From the NCBI RefSeq assembly GCF_003665095.1, contig NZ_RCHV01000002.1, positions 6,018,501 through 6,082,500 on the forward strand: a DNA stretch of 64,000 bases, read 5' to 3'. The notes under the pieces were generated by a model, which was not told the origin of the DNA, made no database searches, and was given only the letters and a program-made list of their open reading frames with translations. Positions 8,109 through 17,093 of this stretch are shown here, piece after piece. Each line of letters begins with the position of its first letter. The first letter of the stretch is position 1. Made by a program: the position numbers and the translations under genes. The DNA comes from Streptomyces sp. Z26. GTDB lineage: Bacteria > Actinomycetota > Actinomycetes > Streptomycetales > Streptomycetaceae.

Positions 8109-9257
8109 GTGAGCAGCAAGCGCGGTCCGCAGGCCACCCGTCGGGGACGGCCCCGGCAGGCAGACGTGGCACGTGCCGCCGGGGTCTCCCAGACGACGGT
8201 GTCGCTGGTCCTCGGCGGCAACAAGCAGGGCATCGTCATCCAGGAGGCCACCCGGGAACGGGTTCTGGAGGCCGCGCGCACCCTCGGCTACGTGCCCGAC
8301 CCCGCCGCCCGCAGCCTCGCCACCGCCCGCAACAGCCTGCTGGGCGTCTTCAGCTTCACGGCGACCTTCCCCACCGACGCGCGGCACTCGTACCACCCAC
8401 TGCTCGCCGGGGTCGAGCAGGAGGCCGCGGCGCAGGGCTACGACCTGGTGCTGTTCACCGGGTCCAGCGCCCACGGGCCCGCCGCCACCACGCCCGAACA
8501 ACTGGACCGGGTGCGGCTCGCGGACGGCTGCCTGTTCCTCGGCCGCCACATACCGGCGCGGGAGCTGCGCCGCCTCGTGCAGGACGGCTACCCGGCCGTG
8601 CACGTCGGCCGCCGCGACGAGCTGGAGGGTCTCGCCTGGGTCGGCGCCGACTACGTCTCGGCCAGCGCCGACGTCGTACGCCGCCTCGCGGACGCCGGGC
8701 ACCGCCGCGTCGTGCTCGTCCGCGAGGACGACGACGCGCCCGCCTCCGACGACCGCGAACGCGGCTTCCGGCTCGGCCTCGAACGCGCCGGGCTGCCCGC
8801 CGGACCCGAGGCGGTGTTCCGTACGGCGGACCCGGCCGCGGAGCTGACGGCGGAGCGCGTACGGGCCTGGCGCGCGGACGGCGCCACCGCCTTCGTGGCG
8901 GAGGAGACCGACACCGGCGGCGCCTGGCGCGCCCTGCTCGACGCGGTGGCGGCGGCCGGGCTGGCGGCGCCGCGCGACCTGTCGCTGGCGCTGCTGGGGG
9001 AGCCGCCCGCGGACCTCGTCGGCGGGCCGGTGCCGACCGGGTTCGACGTGCCGCGTACGGAGCTGGGGGCGACGGCCGTACGGCTGCTGGTGTCCGTCAT
9101 GGCGGGCGAGCCGCTGGCCGAGGAGCCGCGCGGCGGGGAGCCGGAGCGCGGCGAGCCCGGGGGTGGCGGGCGGCAGCCCGGCCCGCTCGTGGCGTGCGCC
9201 TTCCGGGCGGGCGCCACGGCGGGCCCGCCCCCGCCACCCCCGCCCGGCACGGCGTAG
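8109..9257 (+). CDS. LacI family transcriptional regulator
   Basis: The 382-residue protein has the LacI helix-turn-helix near residues 17-36 (ADVARAAGVSQTTVSLVLGG), a hinge region (TLGYVPDPAARSLA) and a periplasmic-binding-protein-like sensor domain. The GTG start has AAGGAG five bases upstream. The C-terminal tail is extended, with Pro/Gly-rich repeats after residue 340. It is the first gene of an accessory operon (oxidoreductase, hydantoinase, HEAAH protein, transporter, glycosidase) and has two operator-like sites in front. The inducer is probably a sugar or sugar-derived compound from that pathway; this is inferred from family and context. Confidence 0.9.
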   Translation: MSSKRGPQATRRGRPRQADVARAAGVSQTTVSLVLGGNKQGIVIQEATRERVLEAARTLGYVPDPAARSLATARNSLLGVFSFTATFPTDARHSYHPLLAGVEQEAAAQGYDLVLFTGSSAHGPAATTPEQLDRVRLADGCLFLGRHIPARELRRLVQDGYPAVHVGRRDELEGLAWVGADYVSASADVVRRLADAGHRRVVLVREDDDAPASDDRERGFRLGLERAGLPAGPEAVFRTADPAAELTAERVRAWRADGATAFVAEETDTGGAWRALLDAVAAAGLAAPRDLSLALLGEPPADLVGGPVPTGFDVPRTELGATAVRLLVSVMAGEPLAEEPRGGEPERGEPGGGGRQPGPLVACAFRAGATAGPPPPPPPGTA

Positions 9258-9360
9258 CGGCCCGCCAACCGCCGCACGCCGGGCCCCCGCACCGCACGCC
9301 GGTCACGCGCACGAACCGCACCACCGCACCACCCACCGCACCGCAGAGGGAGACGCATCC

Positions 9361-10989
9361 ATGCCCCGTCCGACAGCCGCCCCGGCCGCCACCGACGTGC
9401 TCATCGTGGGCGGAGGGCTCGGCGGCGTGGCCGCCGCGCTCGCCGTGTGCCGCGCGGGCCGCCGCGCCGTACTGACCGAGGAGACCGACTGGATCGGCGG
9501 GCAGCTCACCTCGCAGGCGGTCCCGCCCGACGAGCACCCGTGGGTGGAGCAGTTCGGCACGACCGCGTCGTACCGCGCGCTGCGCGAGGGCATCCGGGGC
9601 TACTACCGGCAGTGGTACCCGCTGCGTTCCGAGGCGCTGGCCCAGCGCGAGCTGAACCCGGGCGCGGGCCGCGTGAGCAAGCTGTGCCACGAGCCGCGCG
9701 TCGCGCTCGCCGTGCTGGAGGCGATGCTCGCCCCGCACCTGGTCTCCGGCCGTCTCGTGCTGCTCACCGAACACCGGCCGGTGGCCGCCGAGTCCGACGG
9801 CGACGAGGTACGGGCCGTCACCCTCGCCGACACCCGTACCGGCGACCGGCACACCGTCGCCGCCCGCTACGTCCTGGACGCCACCGAGACCGGCGAACTC
9901 CTCGGACTCGCCGGGGTCGAGCACGTGAACGGCGCCGAGTCGCGCGCCGAGCACGACGAGCCGCACGCGCCCGAGCACGCCGACCCGCTGAACCAGCAGG
10001 GCATCACCGTCTGCTTCGCCCTCTCCCACCACGAGGGGGAGGACCACACGGTGGACCGGCCGGCGGAGTACGACTTCTGGCGCGCGTACCGCCCCGACTT
10101 CTGGCCCGGCCCGCTCCTCGGCTTCCTCGCCCCCGACCCGCGCAGCCTGGAGCCCGTCCCGCGCACGTTCGTGCCCAACCCGGAGACCGACCCGCTGGAC
10201 GTCGCCGCCGACCAGAGCGCCGACGCCGGGGACAAGGAGCTGTGGGGCTTCCGCCGCATCCTCGCGCGCGGGCTGCACCGGCCCGGCGCCTTCGACTCGG
10301 ACGTCACGCTCGTCAACTGGCCGCTGAACGACTACTGGTTGAAGCCGTACGCGGGCGTGGACGACGCCACCGCGCGCGCCGCGCTCGACGGGGCGCGGGA
10401 GCTGTCGCGCTCCGTCCTGTACTGGCTCCAGACCGAGGCCCCCCGCGCCGACGGCGGCACCGGCTTCCCCGGGCTGCGGCCCCGCCCCGACGTGACCGGT
10501 ACGCCCGACGGGCTGGCGAAGGCGCCGTACGTACGGGAGTCGAGCCGCATCCGCGCCGTCACCACCGTCACCGAGCACGACGTGGCCATCGACCTCGTCG
10601 GGCCGTACGGCGGCACCCGGCACCGGGACGCGGTCGGCGTCGGCAGCTACCGCATCGACCTGCACCCCTCCACGGGCGGCGACAACTACGTGGACGTCGG
10701 CTCCGTCCCGTTCGAGATCCCGCTGGGCGCGCTCGTGCCCCGTCGCGTACGGAACCTGCTGCCCGCCGGCAAGAACGTCGGCACCACCCACCTCACCAAC
10801 GGCTGCTTCCGGCTGCACCCCGTCGAGTGGAACCTCGGCGAGGTCGCGGGCGCGCTCGCCGCGCACTGCCTGGACGAGGGTGTGGAGCCGCGGCAGGTGC
10901 AGGCGGAGGACAAGCGCTTCGCGGAGTTCGCGCGGCTGCTGGACCGGGAGGGGGTGCAGCGGCACTGGCCGGACGTACGCGGCTACTGA
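9361..10989 (+). CDS. FAD-dependent oxidoreductase
   Basis: The 542-residue protein begins with a dinucleotide-binding fold (DVLIVGGGLGGVAAALAV) and a TEETDWIGGQLTSQ segment typical of the FAD_oxidored family. That large group has few assigned substrates and is often found beside sugar or secondary catabolism genes. The C-terminal part contains NLLPAGKNVGTTHLTNGCFR, a second FAD-contact region. No signal peptide is visible, so it is probably cytoplasmic. It lies 103 bases after the LacI gene and 109 bases before the HyuA gene, each with a good ribosome-binding site (GAGGGAG here). It probably performs the redox step of this operon's pathway. Confidence 0.8.
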   Translation: MPRPTAAPAATDVLIVGGGLGGVAAALAVCRAGRRAVLTEETDWIGGQLTSQAVPPDEHPWVEQFGTTASYRALREGIRGYYRQWYPLRSEALAQRELNPGAGRVSKLCHEPRVALAVLEAMLAPHLVSGRLVLLTEHRPVAAESDGDEVRAVTLADTRTGDRHTVAARYVLDATETGELLGLAGVEHVNGAESRAEHDEPHAPEHADPLNQQGITVCFALSHHEGEDHTVDRPAEYDFWRAYRPDFWPGPLLGFLAPDPRSLEPVPRTFVPNPETDPLDVAADQSADAGDKELWGFRRILARGLHRPGAFDSDVTLVNWPLNDYWLKPYAGVDDATARAALDGARELSRSVLYWLQTEAPRADGGTGFPGLRPRPDVTGTPDGLAKAPYVRESSRIRAVTTVTEHDVAIDLVGPYGGTRHRDAVGVGSYRIDLHPSTGGDNYVDVGSVPFEIPLGALVPRRVRNLLPAGKNVGTTHLTNGCFRLHPVEWNLGEVAGALAAHCLDEGVEPRQVQAEDKRFAEFARLLDREGVQRHWPDVRGY

Positions 10990-11098
10990 CGGCCGTACGG
11001 GCCCCGCGCCCGCGTCGCGACGGCACCCCGCAGCCACACCCCGCACGCATCCCCGCAACCGCACGCACCCCGCACCAAGACGAGAGAGGTGCACGATC

Positions 11099-13306
11099 AT
11101 GAGCTTCCCACGCGTCCGCGTCGGCATCGACGTGGGCGGGACCTTCACCGACGCCGTGGCCGTCGACGCCGCCACCCTCGAACTCCTCGGCCAGGTCAAG
11201 GTGCCCACGAGCCACCACCACGCGGACGGCGTCGCGCACGGCATCGTCGACGCCCTCGACCGGCTGCTCACCGAGGTCGGCCGCGCCCCCGAGGAGGTCG
11301 CCTTCCTCGCGCACGGCACCACCCAGGCCACCAACGCGCTGCTGGAGGGCGACGTCGCCACCGTCGGCCTCGTCGGCATCGGCACCGGCCCCGGCGCCAC
11401 CCTCACCCGGCGGCTCGCCGCGCTCGGCAAACTTCCCCTCACCCCCGGCAAGCGGTTCCCGCTGCGCTACGCCCACGTCGACGACCCGGCGGACGCGGCC
11501 GCCGTACGGGCCGCCGTCGAGGAGCTGCGGGACGCGGGCGCCGAAGTGCTCGTCGCCAGCGAGCCGTTCAGCGTCGACCTGGCGGAGGGCGAGGACGCCG
11601 TGGTCGCGGCGGGCCGCGCGTACGGCATGCCCACGACCGCCGCGCACGAGATCACCTCGCTCTACGGGCTGCACAAGCGGACCCGTACGGCCGCCGTCAA
11701 CGCCGCGATCCTGCCCCGGATGCTGGCCACCGCCGACCTCGTGGACGCCTCCATCACCAAGGCCGGGGTCACTGCGCCGCTGATGGTGATGCGCTGCGAC
11801 GGCGGCGTGATGTCCCTCGACGAGATGCGCCGCCGTCCCCTGCTCACCGTGCTGTCCGGCCCGGCGGCGGGCGTCGCGGGGGCGCTCATGCAGGAACGGG
11901 TCAGCGAGGGCGTGTTCCTGGAGACCGGCGGCACGTCCACGGACGTCAGCGTGATCCGGCGCGGCAAGGTCGCCGTACGGCACGCCACCGTGCTCGGCAA
12001 GGGCTCGTACCTCTCCGCGCTGGACGTGCGGACCGTCGGCGTCGGCGGCGGCTCCATGGTGCGGATCGGCACGGGCGGCCGGGCCGTCGGCCGCCTCGCG
12101 CGCCTCGGCCGGTCCCGGGGCGGCGCCGCCCGCGCGGGCGGCGCCGGGCCGCGCGTCATCGGCGTCGGGCCGCGCAGCGCGCACATCGCCGGACTGCCGT
12201 ACGCCTGCTTCGCCACCCTCGACGACCTGCGCGACGCCCGGCTGGAGACCGTCGCCCCCATGGCCGGCGACCCGGCGGACCACGTGGTGCTGGAGGCGGC
12301 GGGCGGCCGGTACGCGCTCACCCTCACCTGCGCCGCCAACGCCCTCGGCCGCGTCGGCGAGACCGACTTCGCGCGCTGCGACCCGGCCGTGGCCCGCGCC
12401 GCGCTGGCGCCGCTCGCGGCGGCCCTCGGCACGGACGTCGCGGGCGCCGCCACGCAGGTCCTCGACGCGGGCACCGCGGCCGTACGGGAGGTGGTCGACG
12501 CGATGGTCCGCGACTACCGGCTCGACCGCGACACCGTCGTCCTCGTCGGCGGCGGGGGCGGCGCCGCCGCCGTCACCCCGCACCTGGCCGCGGTGACCGG
12601 GCTGACCGGCCGGATCGCCGAGCACGCGGAGGTGATCAGCCCGATCGGCGTCGCCCTGGCGCTCGTACGCGAACAGGTCGAGCGCCTCATCCCCGGCGCC
12701 ACGCAGGAGCAGATCCTCGCCGTACGGAACGAGGCCGAGAGCGCCGTCGTCGCCCAGGGCGCCGAGCCCTCGGGCGTCGAGGTGGAGGTGACCGTCGACC
12801 CGCAGACCAGCACCGTACGGGCCGTCGCCACCGGCGCCACCGAGCTGCGCACCCAGGACCGCGCCCACCGCGCCGACGCCGACGAGCGGCTGCGCACCGC
12901 CGCCGCCAGTCTCAAGACCGACCCGGGCGCGGTGCGGGTGCTGGCCGAGACCGACGCGCACACCGTCTACGGCACCGAGGCCCGCCGCCGCTTCCCGCGC
13001 GGCACCCGGCACCCGGTGCGGGTCGTCGACGCGGACGGCGTCGTACGGCTGCACGCGCCCGACGCCCGGATCGAGACGACGACGGTCGGGAGCGCGCCGG
13101 AGCGGCTGGCGCGCCTCGTACGGGAGACGACGTCGTACGGCGACGGCGGCGTACGGGCGCCCGCCCTGCGGCTGCTCCTCGGCTCGCGCATCGCGGACCT
13201 GTCGGGCGTGCTGGAGGCGGAGCCGCTGCTCGCCCTGGCCCGCAGCGAACTGCGGGCGCGGCCCGCCGACGAGCCGGTCGTGGCCGTGGTGGAGGTGCGG
13301 TCGTGA
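11099..13306 (+). CDS. Hydantoinase/5-oxoprolinase family protein, A-type subunit (HyuA-like)
   Basis: The 735-residue protein begins VRVGIDVGGTFTDAVAVD, the ATP-binding phosphate-1 motif of the hydantoinase A/oxoprolinase (ASKHA) fold. It continues with FLAHGTTQATNALLEG, LSGPAAGVAGAL and ETGGTSTDVSVIRRGK, all family landmarks. Members use ATP to open cyclic amides (hydantoins, 5-oxoproline) or to carboxylate small ketones, usually as a complex with a B subunit. No B subunit is encoded here; the next gene overlaps the stop by 4 bases and encodes an unrelated HEAAH protein. There is a loop rich in Ala, Gly and Arg around residues 335-355. Confidence 0.85.
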   Translation: MSFPRVRVGIDVGGTFTDAVAVDAATLELLGQVKVPTSHHHADGVAHGIVDALDRLLTEVGRAPEEVAFLAHGTTQATNALLEGDVATVGLVGIGTGPGATLTRRLAALGKLPLTPGKRFPLRYAHVDDPADAAAVRAAVEELRDAGAEVLVASEPFSVDLAEGEDAVVAAGRAYGMPTTAAHEITSLYGLHKRTRTAAVNAAILPRMLATADLVDASITKAGVTAPLMVMRCDGGVMSLDEMRRRPLLTVLSGPAAGVAGALMQERVSEGVFLETGGTSTDVSVIRRGKVAVRHATVLGKGSYLSALDVRTVGVGGGSMVRIGTGGRAVGRLARLGRSRGGAARAGGAGPRVIGVGPRSAHIAGLPYACFATLDDLRDARLETVAPMAGDPADHVVLEAAGGRYALTLTCAANALGRVGETDFARCDPAVARAALAPLAAALGTDVAGAATQVLDAGTAAVREVVDAMVRDYRLDRDTVVLVGGGGGAAAVTPHLAAVTGLTGRIAEHAEVISPIGVALALVREQVERLIPGATQEQILAVRNEAESAVVAQGAEPSGVEVEVTVDPQTSTVRAVATGATELRTQDRAHRADADERLRTAAASLKTDPGAVRVLAETDAHTVYGTEARRRFPRGTRHPVRVVDADGVVRLHAPDARIETTTVGSAPERLARLVRETTSYGDGGVRAPALRLLLGSRIADLSGVLEAEPLLALARSELRARPADEPVVAVVEVRS

Positions 13307-14013
13307 CGGCCGTGGCACGGGGCCCGCGTACGGGCCCGGCGGCCGAGGTGCGCGCGGACTGCGCGCGGCTCGCGGCCCTGGACGACCGGGAGTTCGGCGT
13401 ACGGCTGCTGGCCGCGACGCCCACGCACGAGGGGCGCGACCCGGCGCTGCTGGCCCACTGGGCGCGCGCCGCCGAGGAGTTCGGCGCCGGGCTCGCCACG
13501 GGCGACGGCGCCGTGGGGGACGGCCCCCCGGGGGACGGCGTCGGGCCGCGCGTCGTGGAACGCACCGGCGGGCTGGACCCCGAACGCCTACTGCTCGCCC
13601 GCTACACCTCGCGCCCGGCGGCCGTCGAGCTGTACACCGACTCCGTCGCGTACGCCGAGGAGCTGATCGACGCGCTCGGCTGGCGCGACTGGTACCCGGC
13701 GGGCTCCGTACGCGCCGCCGCCCTCGCCCACGAGGCGGCCCACTGCCGCCTGCACGCGAAGGAGCGGAAGGCCGCGCTGCGGCGGGCGTTGGGGCACACG
13801 GTGCTCCGCCTCGGCCCGTACCGGCTCGCCGGGCACGTCGCCGGAGCCGACGAACTCGCCGCGCACGCCTACGCCCGCGCTACCTGCGGCCTCGGCCGCA
13901 GCCCGCTGCTGCTGACCGCCGCGCTGAGCCGCGCCCTCCGCCCGGACGGGCCACGGGGCGGCACGCGGCACCGTACGGACCACAGAGCACCCACCGTCCC
14001 CGGAGAGGGGTGA
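13303..14013 (+). CDS. Unrecognised HEAAH (zincin-like) protein
   Basis: This 236-residue protein is not one I recognise. It starts at a GTG overlapping the HyuA stop (GTGA) and ends 6 bases before the transporter start, so it is translationally coupled on both sides. The N-terminal third is Ala/Arg-rich and is followed by a Gly/Asp-rich linker (about residues 67-85). Residues 143-147 read HEAAH, an HExxH zinc motif. A Glu at about 184 in GADELAAHAYA could be the third ligand, in an arrangement reminiscent of ImmA/IrrE-type peptidases. No signal peptide or membrane segment is visible. It takes the place where a HyuB subunit would be expected. A non-catalytic match to HExxH cannot be excluded. 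Confidence 0.6.
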   Translation: MTAVARGPRTGPAAEVRADCARLAALDDREFGVRLLAATPTHEGRDPALLAHWARAAEEFGAGLATGDGAVGDGPPGDGVGPRVVERTGGLDPERLLLARYTSRPAAVELYTDSVAYAEELIDALGWRDWYPAGSVRAAALAHEAAHCRLHAKERKAALRRALGHTVLRLGPYRLAGHVAGADELAAHAYARATCGLGRSPLLLTAALSRALRPDGPRGGTRHRTDHRAPTVPGEG

Positions 14014-14019
14014 GCCCCG

Positions 14020-15297
14020 ATGGGCCTCGTCATCCTGGTGATCATGGCGGCCGGTGTCGCCGCCATGCTCAGCCGCAAACTGCCCACCGCCTTCGCCCTC
14101 GTGCTGCTCGGCGTGGCCGTCGCGCTGGTCGCCGACGCGCCGCTGACCGGCGAGCACAGCCTCATGGACAGCGTCCTCCAGGAGGGCTCCGTGATGCTGG
14201 CGTCCACCATGGTCGCCATCCTGCTGGGCTCCTGGCTCGGCAAGCTGCTGGACGAGACGGGCATCGCGAGCACGCTCGTACGGAAGATCGTCGAGTTCGG
14301 CGGCGACCGCCCCACCGTCGTCGCGCTCGGCGTGCTGGGCGTGTCCCTGCTCGTCGGTACGGTCACGGGCTCGGCACCGGCCGCCATGCTCGCCGGGATC
14401 ATCGGTATCCCCGCGATGGTCGCCGTCGGCATCCCCAAGATCACGGCGGCGGGCACGATCCTCATGGGCATCGCGGCGGGCATGCCGTTCGAGCTGCCGG
14501 TGTGGCAGTTCTTCTCCACGGCGCTGGACCTGGAGGTGTCGACGGTGCGCGGCTTCATGCTGAAGCTGTTCCCGTTCGCCCTCTTCTTCGCGGTGCTGTT
14601 CGTGCTCGTGGAGTCCCGCCGCAAGGGCGTCGAGCACGCCTGGTCGCTGCGGGCGCCGGAGAAACGCGACAGCCGCGCGCGCAGGCTCGGGGACGCGCCC
14701 TGGTACGCGCTGTTCACGCCCGCCGTGCCGATGGTCCTCGCGCTCGGCTTCGAGCTGGCGATCATCCCGTCCATGCTCGCGGGCGTGCTCTACGCCCTGG
14801 TCACCACGACCCGGCCGCGCGAGATGAACGCCCGGCTGCTGCGCACCCTCTACGCGGGCTTCGAGGTCGCGGCGCCCCCGATCGCGCTGTTCGTCGCGAT
14901 CGGCGTGCTGCTCACTGCCGTCCAACTGCCGGGCGCCGTCGAGGCGTTGGAGCCGCTGGTGAAGGCCGTCAGCCCGCAGAACCAGGTGCTGTTCGTGCTG
15001 CTGTTCACGCTGCTCGTGCCGCTCTGCCTCTACCGCGGCCCGCTCAACGTCTACGGCCTCGGCGCGGGCATCGCCGGTGTCCTCATCGCCACCGGCATCT
15101 ACCCGGCGATGGCCGTCCTCGGCCTGACCACCTCCTACAACCAGGTGCTCGGCGTCTCCGACCCGACCAGCACCCAGACGGTGTGGAGCGCGCAGTACTC
15201 CGGCGTGTCACCGCAGCAGGTGATGGTGCGGACGCTGCCGTACGTCTGGTGCGTCGCCCTCGGCGGGCTGTGCGTCACCGCCGCGCTGTACGTCTGA
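14020..15297 (+). CDS. Ion-transporter superfamily (GntP/CitM-like) permease
   Basis: The 425-residue protein has about 10-12 hydrophobic segments and no ATP-binding domain. The sequence GTVTGSAPAAMLAGIIGIPAM near residue 110 and a second, half-repeat-like region (LCLYRGPLNVYGLGAGIAGV) match ion-transporter superfamily permeases for gluconate, citrate and other organic anions. It is placed directly after the HEAAH gene, with its own GAGGGG sequence. It probably imports the substrate, or an acid product, of the operon's pathway. The substrate is not known. Confidence 0.75.
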   Translation: MGLVILVIMAAGVAAMLSRKLPTAFALVLLGVAVALVADAPLTGEHSLMDSVLQEGSVMLASTMVAILLGSWLGKLLDETGIASTLVRKIVEFGGDRPTVVALGVLGVSLLVGTVTGSAPAAMLAGIIGIPAMVAVGIPKITAAGTILMGIAAGMPFELPVWQFFSTALDLEVSTVRGFMLKLFPFALFFAVLFVLVESRRKGVEHAWSLRAPEKRDSRARRLGDAPWYALFTPAVPMVLALGFELAIIPSMLAGVLYALVTTTRPREMNARLLRTLYAGFEVAAPPIALFVAIGVLLTAVQLPGAVEALEPLVKAVSPQNQVLFVLLFTLLVPLCLYRGPLNVYGLGAGIAGVLIATGIYPAMAVLGLTTSYNQVLGVSDPTSTQTVWSAQYSGVSPQQVMVRTLPYVWCVALGGLCVTAALYV

Positions 15298-15481
15298 GGC
15301 CCCGCTCCCGCCTCGACCCGCGCTCCGTCCGAACTCCCGCTCACGCCCGAACTCCCGCCCCACGGCGGCCCGTTCCACCTCCCCCACGCACGCCCACGAC
15401 ACAAGGTGACGTCCTGAACCCCTGTGCCGCTCCCGCACCACCACGCAGGGCCAACGCGCCCCCGAGTGAAGGAGAAACGCC

Positions 15482-16549
15482 ATGCCGGAGCCGTACCCGT
15501 ACCCCTCCGGGGACCCCGCCCCCGACCCCGTGCGCCGCCGCACCCTGCTGCGCGCCGCCGCGGCCGTACCCGCCGTGCTGGCCGCGGGCGGCGCCGCCGG
15601 AGCCGCGTCCGCGGCGCCTTCCGGGCCCGCCGCGCCGACCGCTGCCGCCGCCCCCGGCGGCTTCCCCGACTACACGTACGCGCGCACCCTGCTCACGCCC
15701 GGCGACCTCACGTACAACCCGACGGGCGAGATCATCTTCCCGTGCGTACGCGGCGTCTACGACCGCCTCCCCGACCCCCTCGGCCGCTACTACCTCTACT
15801 ACGCGCCCCACGACGCCCCCGGCGGCATCTGCCTCGCCTACGGGGACTCGCTGGAGGGCCCGTTCACCGAGTACGCGGGCAACCCCCTGGTGCGGAACGA
15901 GTGGCAGCCGCACTACAAGGTCAGCCACGTCTCCTCGCCGCACGTGCTGTGGAACGACGACGTGAAGGAGCTGTGGCTCTACTTCCACGGCGAGAACGAC
16001 ACGACGCGGCTGGCCCGTTCCCAGGACGGCATCCACTTCACGTACGACCGGACGGTGCTCACCACCGCCGACCAGCCGGACGCCACGGAGACGTCGTACG
16101 CGCGCGTGTTCCGGCACGACCTCCCCGCGCGCGGCGCCCGCTACGTGATGACGTTCATGGTCAACCGCAGCACCGACCACCGCGACGTGGGCTGGGGCTG
16201 GTCCCCGGACGGGCGGGAGTGGTCCTTCTCGGCGGAGCCGCTGATCCGCCACTCCGACGTCGGCGCCGTCAACGTCAGCGCCGGGCACCTGCTGCACCGC
16301 GACGGCAGCACCTACGTCGTCTACCACACCGACAAGGGCAGCGGCGGCAACATCCTGATCACCGAGCTGGGCGACGACTTCTCCCAGCGGAACCACCTCG
16401 GCGTCTTCTACGACTCCGGGTCGGCGGCGCCGGAGAACGGCCGCGCGGCGGCACCGGCGTTCGGCACCGACCACGGCGTGCCGTACATGGTGTACGAGGC
16501 GGGGGAGCGGCTGAAGGGCAGCATCGCCGTCGCCCGTGGGCGCGCCTGA
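15482..16549 (+). CDS. Tat-exported five-bladed beta-propeller glycoside hydrolase-like protein
   Basis: The 355-residue protein has a twin-arginine signal (RRRTLLRAAAAV followed by a hydrophobic stretch ending ASAAPSG near residue 46). The mature part has repeated short beta motifs such as GRYYLYYAPH, KELWLYFHGEND and STYVVYHTDKG, and DGIHFTYD or DGREWSF turns, as in GH43/GH32-like beta-propellers. It probably acts outside the cell on a glycan or glycoside. Catalytic acids cannot be assigned with confidence. It is the last gene of the LacI operon, 184 bases after the transporter, with AAGGAGAAA before the ATG and a very strong terminator after it. Confidence 0.75.
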   Translation: MPEPYPYPSGDPAPDPVRRRTLLRAAAAVPAVLAAGGAAGAASAAPSGPAAPTAAAAPGGFPDYTYARTLLTPGDLTYNPTGEIIFPCVRGVYDRLPDPLGRYYLYYAPHDAPGGICLAYGDSLEGPFTEYAGNPLVRNEWQPHYKVSHVSSPHVLWNDDVKELWLYFHGENDTTRLARSQDGIHFTYDRTVLTTADQPDATETSYARVFRHDLPARGARYVMTFMVNRSTDHRDVGWGWSPDGREWSFSAEPLIRHSDVGAVNVSAGHLLHRDGSTYVVYHTDKGSGGNILITELGDDFSQRNHLGVFYDSGSAAPENGRAAAPAFGTDHGVPYMVYEAGERLKGSIAVARGRA

Positions 16550-16578
16550 GCCTACGGGCCCGCGCGGCCGGGGTGACG

Positions 16579-16616
16579 CGTACGGGCCCGGCGCCGCGCG
16601 GCGCCGGGCCCGTACG
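16579..16616. terminator. Perfect 38-bp palindrome between convergent genes
   Basis: All 38 bases are self-complementary, giving a stem of at least 17 pairs with a GCGC apex. It sits between the glycosidase stop (16549) and the OsmC stop (16668), so it can terminate transcription from both sides. The arms contain CGTACGGGCCC, which links it to the abundant CGTACG words of this genome. Confidence 0.8.
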
Positions 16617-16667
16617 GTCGCCCGGTCCGCCGTGGCCCTGGGCGGGGCCGCGGCGGACCGGAGCGGG

Positions 16668-17093
16668 TCAGGCGAGCTTCGCGGAGAGCGTGATCGTCGT
16701 ACCCGAAAGCGCCTGGCTCACCGGGCAGTTCGTCTTCGCGTCCTCGGCGGCCGAGGTGAACCCGGCCTCGTCCAGACCCGGCACCTCACCCTCGACGGTG
16801 AGGTGGATGCCGGTGATGCCGGTGCCCGGCTGGAACGTGACCTCGGCCTGCGTGGTGAGGCGGGTGGGCGGATTGCCCGCGCTGTTCAGGCCGTTGGACA
16901 GCGCCATGGAGAAGCAGCTGGAGTGCGCGGCGGCGATCAGTTCCTCGGGGCTGGTCTTGCCGTTCGGCTCGGCCGAGCGGGCGGGCCACGAGACGGCCTG
17001 GTCCCCGATGCCGGACGAGTCGAACGAGACGGTGCCCGCGCCCTCCATCAGGTTGCCGCGCCATACCGTGTGTGCCGTACGTGTGGTGGCCAT
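16668..17093 (-). CDS. OsmC family peroxiredoxin
   Basis: The 141-residue protein has both redox cysteines of the OsmC/Ohr fold, in AHSSCFSMAL and TNCPVSQAL, and the segment TSPEELIAAAHSS that precedes the first. The N-terminal VWRGNLMEGAGTVSFDSS matches the OsmC subgroup rather than Ohr. These enzymes reduce organic hydroperoxides in the cytoplasm. ATG 17093 is chosen over upstream starts because GGAGGG lies before it and the family's sequence begins there. It is a single gene. No local OhrR or other redox regulator is present. Confidence 0.9.
   Translation of the reverse strand: MATTRTAHTVWRGNLMEGAGTVSFDSSGIGDQAVSWPARSAEPNGKTSPEELIAAAHSSCFSMALSNGLNSAGNPPTRLTTQAEVTFQPGTGITGIHLTVEGEVPGLDEAGFTSAAEDAKTNCPVSQALSGTTITLSAKLA

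Noticed and set aside
8029..16616. Interpretation of the LacI operon as an antibiotic biosynthetic cluster
   Set aside because: There is no polyketide synthase, NRPS, terpene synthase or RiPP gene; catabolism fits the LacI, HyuA and glycosidase content better.
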